From NCBI GenBank assembly GCA_033980235.1, contig CM067059.1, positions 12,238,600 through 12,302,599 on the forward strand: DNA of 64,000 nucleotides. The letters run 5' to 3'. The notes beneath the pieces are model-generated. The model ran no database searches, was not told the origin of the DNA, and saw only the letters and a list, made by a program, of their open reading frames with translations. Shown one piece after another: positions 14,385 to 25,705 of the stretch (positions are counted from its first letter, which is position 1; each line of letters begins with the position of its first letter). The DNA comes from Diadema setosum (lineage: Eukaryota; Echinodermata; Echinoidea; Diadematoida; Diadematidae). The translations under genes were made by a program, and so were the position numbers.

Positions 14385-14985
14385 GGTGCGGAATGGAAAG
14401 GGAGGGAGTGGAAGGGATGAGGAAGAGGAGGAAGATGAGGAGGAAGAGGAGGATGTAAAGGGAGAGCAGAAAAGAAGGATGATATCAATAAGAAAGAGGA
14501 GAAGGAAGAAGGAGACAAATAAAGATAAAGGAGAAGGAGAAAAGGTGGACCTAGCAGAGGGCTGATGGAAGGAAGAATATAAAAAGACAGGGAAAGGGAT
14601 AAAAAAAAGAACAAGAGGAGAAAGTAAGATAAAAAGGACATATTTAGATGGATGACAAGGAGAAGCGGTTGCAAAATATAGAGGAATAGGAGTGGGATTA
14701 CAGAAAGAGGAGGAGGAGGGGAGTTAGAGAAGCAGATGATGCACAAGAAAAAGGGAGAGATGATGGTGGAGGTGAGGGATGAGGAAGATGAAAGATGAGA
14801 GCCAGGAGAGACTTGTGACCAGGATAAACACGAAGATGATGAGGTAGAAAAGGGAAGACTACGAAAAATATCGAACTACAGAGAAGAAAGACCAAAGGAT
14901 GGAGGGAGGGGGAGAAAAAAATATATGAAAAGGAGAGGAAGAGTAAGAATATAAAACTGAAATGAGATCAAGGAGAGGCAAAGAA
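14385..14985. repeat. Polypurine tract, about 600 bp
   Basis: The plus strand is overwhelmingly A and G (GGAAGAGGAGGAAGATGAGG-like words) with only scattered pyrimidines for about 600 bp. This gives long proline/serine/leucine-rich open frames on the minus strand that are composition artefacts. It is not a perfect tandem repeat. Confidence 0.8.
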
Positions 14986-15123
14986 AGTTACTAACTTGAT
15001 AAAAATGTACACAGTTTTTATTTATTCATATCAATTCACCACTCGTTCTGCAGTGTCAGTCTCTCTTTTAGTTCAGTGAATAACCCATCTCACTCCGTCA
15101 CCGAAAGAGTTTCTTTTTTTTTT

Positions 15124-15168
15124 TCTTCTTCTTCTTCTTCTTCTTCTTCTTCTTCTTCTTCTTCTTCC
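15124..15168. repeat. (TTC)n microsatellite
   Basis: About fifteen TTC units after a T run. Confidence 0.95.
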
Positions 15169-16040
15169 AGAGAGGAAGATAAGTTAGTTGTAAAGTGCAT
15201 TTATCAGAACAGAATCAATGAATGGGGGAATGGGTGGGAGAAAAAGAACGGAGCGGTTCGATCAAGTATGTTATAACATGAATGCTTGGACGCAGCATTT
15301 GGAAATGAATCGAATCAACCCCTCCGTCGCCACATATCCTTAGTCCTTCAGATGGAGGGAAAAAGGAAAGGAAGATGGATCGGAGTAAAAGAGCGGGGAA
15401 CTGACAAATGCAATTTGCCTCACTTCAGCCATCCCAACTTCGACGCTAGGGAGGGACACTCGTTAGTCGAATAGGCGACGTCAGAATTGAATAGATTGAT
15501 TGTTTGTGTTCGCCTTTTAGCGTCCTGTAAGTGTTCACTACATGTTCGAGTTCGAACGGTTGATGACGCGGCTAACGTAACCGAGAATTGACGGTTAATG
15601 CATAGTGACGGCTCTCAAAAGTACAACGTACTTATGTGACGGAATGTGAAGAATAAAAAAACTTGCACACTGTACACATCAGGTCAGGAAGCGAAATGAA
15701 ACATTCATTGCGTATGTCAGTCCAGTTCTGCCGTATGGATTTCCTCGTCCTCAGCGATGGGTCTCGCCATGTCGCTGAAACTGCGAACCCAACCGGAGTG
15801 ACGAGAGAGCTCAGGGAACTCACGAAACAGTTCTGGTGGACGTGATCCCACTGGATTTACAGTCAAGCTGTGACTGAAACTTCACGAGTGGCCTCTTGAA
15901 TAAATGAACACCTCAAATTAAAGAAAGAGAGGGAGAGAAGGGGAAGGGGAGAGATGCAAGATGGAACTAACGGACGATGGGAAGAAAGATGAAGCAGGGG
16001 AAAGCTATGCGATGGAAGTCTGGTGATGCGGTTAGTACAT
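15169..16040. other. Gene-free stretch
   Basis: No gene recognised. Small open frames at 15,286-15,474 and 15,663-15,845 have no splice context or similarity that I can support. Confidence 0.4.
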
Positions 16041-16347
16041 TTCATTATTCCGAAGGTTCGTTAATCCGGAGGTTCGTAGTTCCGAAATGAAATGAGGTCC
16101 GTTATTCCGAGCAAGGCACATAAGTACGCACCTTTTTTTTTCCCCCTCGCTCTCTCTCTCCCTCTCATTTTCGGATTAACGAACCTTTGGAATTAGGCCA
16201 CAAAATTAAAGTTAGGATTAACGAACCCGATTTCATTTTCCAATTAACGCACATCTAGGTATATATACGGAGTTTGGGTGTTTCGGAATAACGAACCTTC
16301 GGAATAACAAAACTCATTTCATATTCGGATTAACGAACCATCGGAAT
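16041..16347. repeat. Repeat built from TTCGTTAATCCGAA-type words
   Basis: The word CCGAAGGTTCGTTA and its reverse complement recur at both ends and inside: near 16,050, 16,170, 16,210, 16,285 and 16,325. The block can therefore fold back on itself. The ends (ATTCCGAAGGTTCG on the left, CGAACCATCGGAAT on the right) are inverted. It is probably a nonautonomous transposon. No flanking duplication was resolved. Confidence 0.6.
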
Positions 16348-16374
16348 GGTAAGTCCATAGAATCAAGAACATCA

Positions 16375-16560
16375 CCCTATAGTCGATGGTGATACTGTGG
16401 AGAGTGCTCAGGACTCTAGAATACGAGTTTCCGAGTTCGAACCCTGTCTGGTGCGTATACGCTCTGCATGAGGAGGTTTCTGTCCTCCGTGTCCCTCTTT
16501 TCCCAGGGAACGGGAAGTACGAATGGGAGAGAAAATCTGAAAATACTTGAGTGATGCTGC
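16375..16560 (+). mobile_element. Possible tRNA-derived SINE
   Basis: A B-box-like word GAGTTCGAACC lies at 16,433-16,443 within a tRNA-like stretch, followed by a nontRNA body. The A box is poor. An intact tRNA gene is unlikely because no cloverleaf closes. Confidence 0.4.
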
Positions 16561-16984
16561 TGGAATGTGCATTCAAGAAAAATGATGATATCAACACTGA
16601 TGAAGATAATCTAGGCAAAAAGGAGTATATTATATCATTTGACATGACTGATCAGAACTGTACACTTCTCTAATCACTGGGGCTTATGCAAAATGACAAA
16701 TGGAATGGCTAAATGGCCAAAGTCCTTACAGCTTCGAGACGCGAAACCCACGACTTCATCATTTGGAGTGATTTTTTCACTTCATTCTCCTAAATGTCTG
16801 GTTTTCCAACAGAGCACGACTGGATGAGCTTAGAGTGAATGTAGATTAATTTCATGTAATTTAATGTATGAAATAAGTGTCACTATAAAGTGTCAATACG
16901 TGGCTATTATGATATATTACTCGTATATCGTAATGTCACTTACAAATAATAGTGATGATATTATAATTAAGTATGTTCTTGTTT

Positions 16985-17215
16985 ACCCAGGGTATAGCGT
17001 CTTCAATATTTGTCCTGCTCTTCCAGAGGGCCCTGCCATTATTATTACCCCAGCGTTGCCAGGTATACCCATTTTAACCTCTGGGTCGAGAAGGATGCTG
17101 TGGGTAAAACATCTTGTCCAATGGGATGTAAGCGCTTAGCAGCTAGAATCGAACTCGGGACCTCCGTGTCAACGTCAATAGTCTTATCCACTATACCATT
17201 GTAGCATGCTTCCAC
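16985..17215 (-). mobile_element. tRNA-derived SINE
   Basis: Read on the minus strand, the 5' part is tRNA-like: an A box TGGTATAGTGG at 17,188-17,198 and a B box GAGTTCGATTC at 17,146-17,156, spaced as in a Pol III promoter. They are followed by a tRNA-unrelated body extending to about 16,985. The promoter boxes match the consensus TRGYNNANNGG and GGTTCGANTCC well. The short length and lack of a closing acceptor stem argue for a SINE rather than a functional tRNA gene. Confidence 0.65.
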
Positions 17216-19726
17216 AAAATAGTCTATCACTCTCTATCAAATCTTTTTAACTTTCATGTCAAAAAGATGGTTTTGCTTTGGGGGAAACTGGATGAAGCAT
17301 TTGCTTGTTATACGGTGATGTTTGCTATTTGGTTTTGTCGTTTGTCGAACCTAATCAGTATCGCTAGGTAAATCGTAAACGCATACTGACAGTGGTTGCC
17401 CGAGTTCAAAAGAATCGGTTTGCACTCGCCGCAGATCATACAGACGATCAGATGACATGACCAAGAATTAAAATGAACGCGTAATGTCCTGAAGGGTCAA
17501 ATGATATTAGATACAATCATGCTGTTGCTTTCCTGGTTGCCAGAAATGCCAAAATGAAAAAAAAAAAAATCATTTGTGCACGCCAGTTAATTTCAAAGGA
17601 CGGATCCGAGCATTACGCGAAGTGTGATGTTTTGTGTGAAACATTCGCCGGCACGCACTCAAGAGCGTTTCGTTGTCAACCGTTTGAATTTGTGGATGTC
17701 TCCGCTTGCAGTCTGATGTTTCAAAATGACGCACGCTCGTCCCCTCGAGAAAAGTGCACATCCACTCCAAGTATGAAAGAAAGGAGTGTAAGACATCTTT
17801 TTTTTTTCCCTCCCACACGACTTTCCTGTTCCCAAATGGTTTCTCTAATACCATGACTGTATGTCATTACTTGTCTTCACTATTTGCTACTCGGTGTAAA
17901 ACCGAAAACACTGATGAGTTCGCTCTGAGTGATTCAGTTGTCAGACACTGTACATTTCTCCGTTTTACTTTGTTTGAACTGTTTCGACACCTCGCAAAAC
18001 GCCATTTTGCTCAACAGTCAAACGACCACAGAGTCATACCTTCCACGGTGTATTGGTCGCGGTGTAACGGACATAATGGGAAGAGTCCAGGACCAAAAAG
18101 ACCCAAAGTGTAAGAAAAAAAAAAATAATCTTACTTTTTGTCATGTGTACAATTTCAGTTTTACACCGTGTAACACACAAAACAACAGGAACCAAAGTAG
18201 AAATTCTTTGAGGCTTTATAGGCCTACTTCGCTTCACACAGTAGCAAGGATTGGTAACAATGTCACCTATTGATTACTGAAACATGACACAAATTGCTCT
18301 GAGATCTGTAAGATACTCTGTTCATTATTTTTTGCTTCCTTGAAAAGAAGATGAAAGAATCGCTATCTCCGCTTCCTTGTAACCATGTTGAAGCTTGCTA
18401 TCTTCTCATGGGAGGAGGGGGGGGGGGTGAGAGGTATCAATGTATCAAGGAAGGAAATGATACCCCAAATCAATGCTGAAAAGTGCGACCACCGTTCCCT
18501 TTTCGTAAAAGGGCAGACGGCATGCGCACCCTTTCCCGCACGTCGTTAAAAATGCACCCGTGAATGCACCTCTTCTGCGTGCAGTTTCGCGACCGCGCGT
18601 GCTCAGTCTCGGCCACGTACTGCGCCCGCGGGCGATGAGTAATGAAAGGAGCGCAGGATTGGTACTCAAGAGATAATGCGAAGGGTGTCATACAGGCTCA
18701 TCCTAAAAAATGGCTGTGGCCCATCGCCTGTGAATGACGTCCTGGTGTCACGTGGAATGCTTTCTGCCCCAGACTGCAACCTCTCGCGTCCTACTTTTTA
18801 TTCATTCCCTCTTTTCTTCCCTCGCTTTTTCCCATCCTCTTCTTTCACACACATCTCTTTCACCTCAGTTTTCTTTCTCATTTTGTAGCACTGGCTCTTT
18901 CACTCAATAAATCAAATTTGTCTGGAACTGTTAAACCATGGAGCTACTATGGTTAAACAAGAGTGTCATCTCAATTCGACAACAGCAACGGCAACAAAAA
19001 AGATCAAATTGCCAATTGCCAATATGTAAGAAAGATTACTTCAGACACCATACTAGGACCTCCTTTTGAATAATTGAAAGAGCAAGCCGAGAAGCTGGCA
19101 GACATTTTTAGGAAGAGATGGAATGGTTTCCTCTTTCACAGTGGGTATGTTGGCCTCTGAATCTCTTATGTACACTGAATGAGATTAAATTTTCTTTTTA
19201 TTAACATGTATAACTAATTAAAATGAAATGGTATGAATTTGATATCTATCATTTTCTTCGACATCTTTTAAGAGTTCGTTTTTGCTTGTTTTTTTGTTCG
19301 TTTTTTGTCATTTATTACTACTAGCCTGATATATATTTCATCGAATCATTTCTCTTGGGACAACTCTCGATCAAACATTAACCAGACACTTCGTCATTGT
19401 CCTCAGATGACCGCATACACAAGGGCATTTTGATGTTTTTATGTTTGTGGCGGACAATAAAGGAGCACGCTCTTTACTTCTTTTATGCAGCTCATGAATC
19501 CTTGAAGAAGTTGTCTTATCGGCGTGTGACAGGTTTGACGCATGCGATGGGTCCACGTTTAGACAGGCTCGAGTGTGTTGTCAGAGATGGGTTAAAGGGT
19601 GGAAGAGGGCACAACCCAAAGAGGGCACAAACCCGCCGATCGTATATCGTCGGACCGGAAAATGGGTGTGATCAAAACGTAGTCTGACTTCCCAACGGAG
19701 TACTACACTTTGTAGTACATTGTAAT

Positions 19727-19753
19727 TTGTGTGTGTGTGTGTGTGTGTGTGTG
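19727..19753. repeat. (TG)n microsatellite
   Basis: Uninterrupted TG dinucleotides. Confidence 0.9.
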
Positions 19754-19953
19754 CGTTGGGGATGCACATTATGAATGTTTAGCGTGTGGTTGTTGTTTTC
19801 GTCTTTTTTAGTATACCAGCTGCCGTCGCTGTAGCCTGCACGCCACCAATGATGCTTCGTCGAGATGATGGATGGTATCCCGTCAGCCCCGCACTGACCT
19901 GTAATAATGTTTGAATGTGTCTGGATGTGCATGAACATGCCTGCGTTTGTGTC

Positions 19954-19961
19954 TATGTGTA

Positions 19962-20008
<47 letters not shown>

Positions 20009-20024
20009 GTGTATGTTTGTGCGT
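19954..20024. repeat. (TG)n microsatellite
   Basis: Long TG run with a few TA and CG interruptions. It creates a histidine/threonine-rich artefact frame on the minus strand. Confidence 0.95.
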
Positions 20025-20399
20025 GATGATGAATAATTATGTGTACGCATTCGCGTGTGAAAACACAACAGCTCAATATTAACCAGATAAGACAATGTAC
20101 ATGTTCAAGCATTGAGAGTGAGAGTGGGGGCTGGGGGGGGGGGGGGGGGGTGAGAGTGAGGAAAACGAGAAACCAAGCAAACAAAAAATGAATTCCATCC
20201 ATCAATGTCCATTGTTTCTCGTATTTAGGGTCAAAACCTTGGAGCTGGATTTCAGACCAGATTTACGTCAGAATCTGTGCGGCATGCTTCCCCTCTGTGA
20301 CACCCTTGTAGAACGAAGAAAAGAAAAGCACCTTGTTTTGTTTGTGACCTTTGTCAGTGTTGTTGTCGGACATTTTTTTTTTTTTGCATTCGAGAGATG

Positions 20400-20555
20400 A
20401 ACGGAGCAGAAGAGAGTTGTTTCTGGAAGGTCGCAGTCTTGATTTCAAATCGTTGTTTGATTTTAAATTTGATATGTCATACAAATGTAACATTTTAAAA
20501 AATTCTAAAATTGAATTGAAATGAATTGAATTGAATTGAATTGAATTGAAATGAA
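20400..20555 (+). mobile_element. Retroelement 3' tail with (AATTG)n
   Basis: An A/T-rich segment ends in repeated GAATT pentamers (about 20,510-20,555). The same tail type recurs at 22,192-22,218. This is compatible with the 3' end of a truncated non-LTR element. No coding remnant was recognised. Confidence 0.5.
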
Positions 20556-21276
20556 AATAGGGAAATTAGAAGAGCGAATGTGAATCTTTTGAAGGCAGAA
20601 TGCAACTCGAGTAAAGTACATAATGACTTTTGGCGTTATCATTATTCGTTCAAAATATGAAAGACGTTAACATTCCCTCACTTATTTTACCAAATATGGT
20701 GAAGTCAATGCAAACATAGAGTGCCTGTTCACTTGAAATCAAAGCTACAATTCATAGATTTAAGTGCGGGAAAGCTCCCGACGATTTTGCCAATGGGGAC
20801 GACTTGGAAATTCAAACCATTGTGTGGTTACTGTTGTGCCCCGCCCCCCTCCCCCCCCCCCCCCCCCCCCATGAAGCTATAGGGGGTCCTATATACGATA
20901 GCAAATGCAAATCGGATGATAGTTTCAAGTCAAGTGCTTGTTATGCTGTTAGCGTCGTTTCGCCGCTGGCCTATCCTCCGTGATATCTTGCAGTCAATTT
21001 GGAGTTACTCGAACGGTCCACAGCAAATCGCAATATGGCGCCTCTCATCGATCTTCTTTTTTTAATCATTATTCTGAATATGTACATTTCAGGTTACAGC
21101 TGCTTCATCCTTTCCTCTGTATTTTTTTTTCTTCATCTGTAAATAGCGACATTTTGTTTCTCTGTAATTGACAAAGAGGAAAATTCATGGTGGCCGAAGT
21201 GAACGGTCAAGTAGGAGCCCACTTGTGATTCTTTTTTTTCTTCTTACTCTTGCATTGTTCATGCTGAAGGGGTCAT

Positions 21277-21475
21277 CCCACAAGACCGACACTCATTAGT
21301 CCTTCATCCCACGAGTTCGACACAAGGCAAATAAAGCCCATGAGACCGACACTAGGTAAAAACAGCCCACGACTTTGACAGATACAACACGGGGTTTAAT
21401 GTGTCGGTCTCGTGGGCCTTGTTTGCTTAGTGTCGAACTCATGGGCTGTATGACTCGTGGGTGTCGGTCTCGTGA
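21277..21475. repeat. Foldback repeat with GACCGACAC words
   Basis: The left half carries AAGACCGACACTCA, CCACGAGTTCGACAC and GAGACCGACACTAG. The right half carries their inverse (GTGTCGGTCTCGTGGG, GTGTCGAACTCATGGGC, GTGTCGGTCTCGTG). The whole 200 bp is an imperfect inverted repeat made of a short unit alternating between two variants. It is probably a small nonautonomous transposon. Confidence 0.7.
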
Positions 21476-21564
21476 CGTGCACCTGTGCTGAACGCCCTCA
21501 AGAACATTGACTTTAGAACACGTACGTTTCCTTCCTCATCCGCCTTCTCTCTCTTTCTCTCTAA

Positions 21565-22218
21565 TCTCTCAGTTCAAGTTCAACTTTATTTTGTTTTGTT
21601 TTTCTCCATCTCAACATAATCAATAACATATACAACAATATACCCACAATGGAGGCCCTACACGAGAGTAAATAAATATCAACATACACGTGGTTCAGTG
21701 AACAGTGTCCGGGCATTAGCACTGACATTACGTGTGTGTTGTCCTTGTCATATTTTCCCAGTACACGTGGTTTAGTGAACAGTATCCGGGCATTAGCACT
21801 GATATTCTATTTTATTTTTTTTTCCGACCTGCGTATCTCAATATAACTACATGTATACCCTTACAAATGACTTAATTAATCTATATTAGATACAATACAT
21901 GTAGTTTTAAAAAAAAAAAACTCGAATAATATATTATTTACTCATTATTTATCTAGCGATCCACCTCCCACAAGCTTTGCTTTTAAGTGGATCACTATTT
22001 TCCATAAACGAAACTATTTTCCGCACGCCCACGAAGTATCATTATTTTATGCATTGTTCCTCCTAATTATTGTATAATTTCTCTCGGATACTACATGACT
22101 CTTTTGCAAAATGTTTGAACAATACCTGTATTATTTCATGACATGTTACTTTGTACTATGCTTTGATTTTCGTTGATTGGAAATAAACTATGATTGAATT
22201 GAATTGAATTGAATTGAA
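21565..22218. mobile_element. Back-to-back retroelement tails
   Basis: The left end reads TTCAAGTTCAACTTTATT, which on the minus strand is an AATAAAGTTGAACTTGAA tail. The right end reads AATAAACTATGATTGAATTG followed by more AATTG units. Each looks like a non-LTR element 3' end, pointing outward in opposite directions. Between them lies a 45-bp direct repeat (21,685-21,729 and 21,762-21,806, 42/45 identical). No reverse transcriptase was seen. Confidence 0.5.
21685..21806. repeat. 45-bp direct duplication, 77-bp period
   Basis: Two copies of a unit beginning TACACGTGGTT and ending in ACTGA(C/T)ATT, with three mismatches in 45 bp. Confidence 0.9.
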
Positions 22219-23690
22219 ACATATTATAGGCAGTGCATTTATGAGGAAAATAATTAGCAGCTCTTTGGGTTTTTTCTACATCATCATTCATATTGTTTCC
22301 TTGTCCCCTTTCTCCTTCTTCTCCTCCTCCTTCTCTCCCTATATACATGTACTATTCTTTGTTGTTGTTCATCTTTTCCTCCAGACCCCTCTTGCTTGTC
22401 TTCTTTAGATTCTTCTTCGCTTTCTACTTTTACCATCGTAATTTGTTTTGACAATTTCTTCCTCTCCGTGATATCCTTCTTTAATCTTTCCACATCTCAA
22501 ACACTTCATGACTATCTGTCCCATAAATCTCCTTTTTGTCTATTTGTCAAGTTTAACTTTAATGAGTTAGCCTTAATGAGTTAGCCTTAATGAGTTAGCC
22601 TTCATCTGAGGCGAGTCACATTTATGTGTGCTTCCAAAGAATCTAGACGAGATAACTGCAACCAGGCATGGCACATTTCCCTGCATTGGCATATATAGCG
22701 CAGGTTAAAGAAAAAAAAATATTTAACGGCCTCGACGGTAGACTATAATGTCTTCGTGTATCCATCCCTTCTTTGACTCTAGAGCTTCTCTTCTTTCCAT
22801 TTTGTTCCTTTCACCTCGAGAGTTCAAAAGCAAAACCATCAAACACCTCGCTCCATCTCGTCTGTCTACCTTCCGCCTCGTTATCCCGATTCCAGCGCCG
22901 CCGAAAATATTCTAAAAACAGAAATCAATGACACTCCAACCCTCATGAAAGCCAAGGATCAATGACTCCGCGTCTACGTTTCTCCTACTCCATGGCACCC
23001 CACAGTTCTTCATCTCCCTGCCGTTCCTCTTCCTCCTCCTCCGCTCTTGCTCCTTAACGCCAGTTCTCATTTCCAATTCATGTGAAAAGTCATCAGCAGC
23101 CCCGGTCTGAAGTTGTTGCTAATTTTCTGGAAAGGCGATAGTGGTGCGACTGCTCCGCGGTGCGAAAAAACTTCAAGCGCCCAGCTCTTTCCCCCAGTGG
23201 TCGCCTTGAGTGCGCGGCGGACGGAATCTGCGCTGCGGGAACGATTTTGTTTTTTGCGTGGAGGACTCGTATGAAATTTTAATTCGACATTTTGCCCTTT
23301 ATTATATTCTTTGACCGGAAAAGAAACGAAATACGGTCACCTCATCGGCTGCAGCGTAAGCATTTCGTCGCAGTTTACCGATCGATAGGGTGTCGGAAAT
23401 AGGACCCAGGAAGACCACTTTTTCAATAAGTCAATGAGATGGCACAAGCTGCATCTTCGTGTACTGACTCGCCACGAAGTCTGTATTATTTTCAGCTGAC
23501 TATTTTTATCACTTTCGAATTGTTTACACTTAAAAGGGAGAGAAATATTGATAAGTATGACGCAGAACGACGCAATTTTTTTTTAAAGCATGTATATAAA
23601 GAGACTCTCTGTGGTATATGGAATCGGTTATGTTTGTTTGCAGGACATTCTGCATCCTTACGAAGGAGACTTCCGGATGATTTCTATTCA
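22219..23690. other. Gene-free stretch with a CG-rich patch
   Basis: No gene recognised. A threefold 18-bp unit (AATGAGTTAGCCTT) lies at about 22,560-22,604. Positions about 23,140-23,260 are CG-rich for this window and could be a regulatory or promoter region, but no TATA, start exon or reading frame supports that. Confidence 0.35.
22558..22604. repeat. Short tandem repeat, 17-18 bp unit
   Basis: Three near-identical copies of TTAATGAGTTAGCCT in a row. Confidence 0.85.
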
Positions 23691-23696
23691 TAGACT

Positions 23697-24137
23697 TAAG
23701 CATATGAATATCTGTAAATTGGCCATAGTGGATAAAGAATTGCAGAATTTATAGTGATTAGGATGTGGGAAAAGAATGTTTTCAAAATTCATTACAATCA
23801 TTATGAACAAGGATGATGACATAGCAGCTTCGCATAAGAATGCATGATTTGGCGTTTAAAAAAAAAAGAAAAGAAAAAAAAAGAGCATGCATAGATTCTA
23901 CACAGGTGAAGGTGTTCAGCAGGTGATAGTGTAATGGAATTATATTGCTACATTACTGGAATATCCGAGCCTCATATGCCATCATCCTTGTTCAGTGTTT
24001 TATATTTTGGGTTTTTCAGAATATTGGTTTAACTTCCCTATAGGGCCACAATAAATTCCACAAATCTATGAATGGCACTATCGATTCACGTACTACATGA
24101 TGTGACATTATAAAAATCGTCTGGAATGTCCCTTTAA
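23697..24137. mobile_element. Imperfect palindromic MITE, TTAA-type end
   Basis: The two halves are degenerate inverted copies: GAACAAGGATGATGACAT near 23,807 pairs with ATGCCATCATCCTTGTTC near 23,978. The right end reads GGAATGTCCCTTTAAG, an AGGGACATTCC end abutting TTAA. TTAA targets with AGGG ends fit piggyBac-type nonautonomous elements. Confidence 0.55.
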
Positions 24138-25555
24138 GCGCAATGTTTGAAGTGAGGAAACAAATTGAAGTGATTCGCAAAATGTATTTAATCCTTCCTC
24201 TTCCCCTCCTTTTCCTCGCCTGTCTCATTCTCGCTGTCTTTCCCTCCTCAATCCGTCAAATCATGGAGGTCCATGGCCAAATCAAAGCCCCACTCTGCCC
24301 ATTATTCTGTCCGTGAAGATAAATCGTCACTTTGCATTTAATACCCCAGATATCAATATTCCATGAAAACGGTCTGCCATTTTTGTTTTTACATTCAAAT
24401 ATTCTCATTCATAATTTACTGTTACTGTGGTGAAATCACACTGGTCCTAAAAATGGGCGCATCTCAGTATTGTATGGTGAGCGCGTTTGGACGCTTTTAA
24501 TGAGTAGACACCTAAAGGAGATTGACGATGTGTGCCTTGATTGAACCGTGGAGCTACAACGGAAACAGACTCACCTAACACACACAACACCTCAATAAAA
24601 TTATTCAGATGTAGCTCGCTTGGATATACTCGTTAGGAATGTGTCCCGGATAATGTCGTGTATATGAATGAGTTCTTGAAACATCCTCTGCGTATTTTGC
24701 AAGCGTATATATAACATGACTGATCGATGTTGCGGTTGAAATTGCAATGATGCCATCAAAATAGATTCTAACTTGACAAAAAGATCTCATCGTGATAAAG
24801 AGATAGATAAAAAAAAAATAACTTCATGACTGAAATGAACTAGCTGAATAGACTGGTTTCCAGCTGTTATTGTTGTTGTTGTTTTCAGGGTATACCCAAG
24901 AATTATTTTTTAAAGGATAACCATCTTAATTTCAGCTACGACGTTGCTCTCGCAGTCATGTCAAACTTCTGTTGTCACGCCTTCTGTTAATCACATGCAT
25001 AAGTCTGTGACAGTATCCAGACAGTTGTAAACAGAATGGAAAATATCTATCGACTTTTCGGAATGTTCTGTCCTTTCACCTCTTACTCTTTTTTAGCTCG
25101 CTTTTTTCCCCCGTCATGCTTGAAAACATCGTAGATCAACCATCTCGGGAAATGATAACGCATTTGGAAACTCAGACAGGTTGTCAAAGGGCAAATTTCG
25201 TCATGTTTACATGCAATTTTGTCCTCGTTATTTCGGTATCGAAGCGTAAATCCTCCTCCAGGTGCCGAAAGTTGCACAGACGTACAAATATTAGTCTAAA
25301 TCACAAGACCGCCTCTAGTCAGTCGATATATCAAAACAGACTACAACGAATGATGATTTCACGTATCTGTAGCAAGAGCTTTGTGTGACCTATATCTTTT
25401 TAGTTGATTTTCATTACTTTGGGAGCAACAGATCTATGCTCAGTTGATCCATGGATGACTCAGTTATGCAGCTGCGTGAATCAGCGATTGGATGAAGAAA
25501 TCTATAACCAGTTTTGCTCATCTCTTCTTTCTTTCTTTCAATTATATTTCCGTAG
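24138..25555. other. Probable PKDCC intron, no other feature
   Basis: This stretch holds no recognisable gene or repeat. It ends in a pyrimidine-rich tract and the acceptor CGTAG that opens the first visible PKDCC exon. Confidence 0.45.
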
Positions 25556-25705
25556 CTACTTGGATTCTGCGTGAGCGATGGCGAGCAAGCTGGAGAGCAG
25601 GCGGCGGACGGCGGTCTGCCGCCCTCTATAGTGATCATAGCGGAAAACGGTACCCCGCTCACGTTCCTCAACTATCTCCAGATGCCGTGGGAAGACCGTC
25701 TTCGG
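25556..25705 (+). CDS. PKDCC: PKDCC exon: kinase hinge region
   Basis: 50 codons in phase 0 from LLGFC to WEDRLR. The acceptor is CGTAG and the donor GTGAGT. The segment GEQAGEQAADGG before IIAEN is a lineage-specific linker. The exon has no internal ATG-initiated frame in the correct phase. Confidence 0.9.

Larger units (their letters stand above)
17216..21270. other. Gene-free stretch with TG, G and C runs
   Basis: No gene recognised. A CG-dense patch lies at about 18,480-18,650 (several CGCG words) but shows no convincing exon. Simple repeats are listed separately. C and G homopolymers lie at 20,123-20,150 and about 20,846-20,870. Confidence 0.4.

Noticed and set aside
14381..14746. A 121-codon minus-strand frame rich in Pro, Leu, Phe
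   Set aside because: Composition artefact of the polypurine tract.
16433..17198. True tRNA genes
   Set aside because: B boxes, and in one case an A box, are present, but no closed acceptor and anticodon stems. SINE-derived sequence fits better.
18480..18660. A CpG-island promoter or PKDCC first exon
   Set aside because: CG-rich, but all frames lack kinase N-lobe or signal-peptide features, and no suitable donor follows.
19672..20205. A 177-codon minus-strand frame with long His-Thr runs
   Set aside because: Produced by two TG microsatellites and a G run. No conserved sequence outside the repeats.
22558..22604. A CRISPR-like array
   Set aside because: Only three contiguous copies with no spacers, in an animal genome; a plain tandem repeat.
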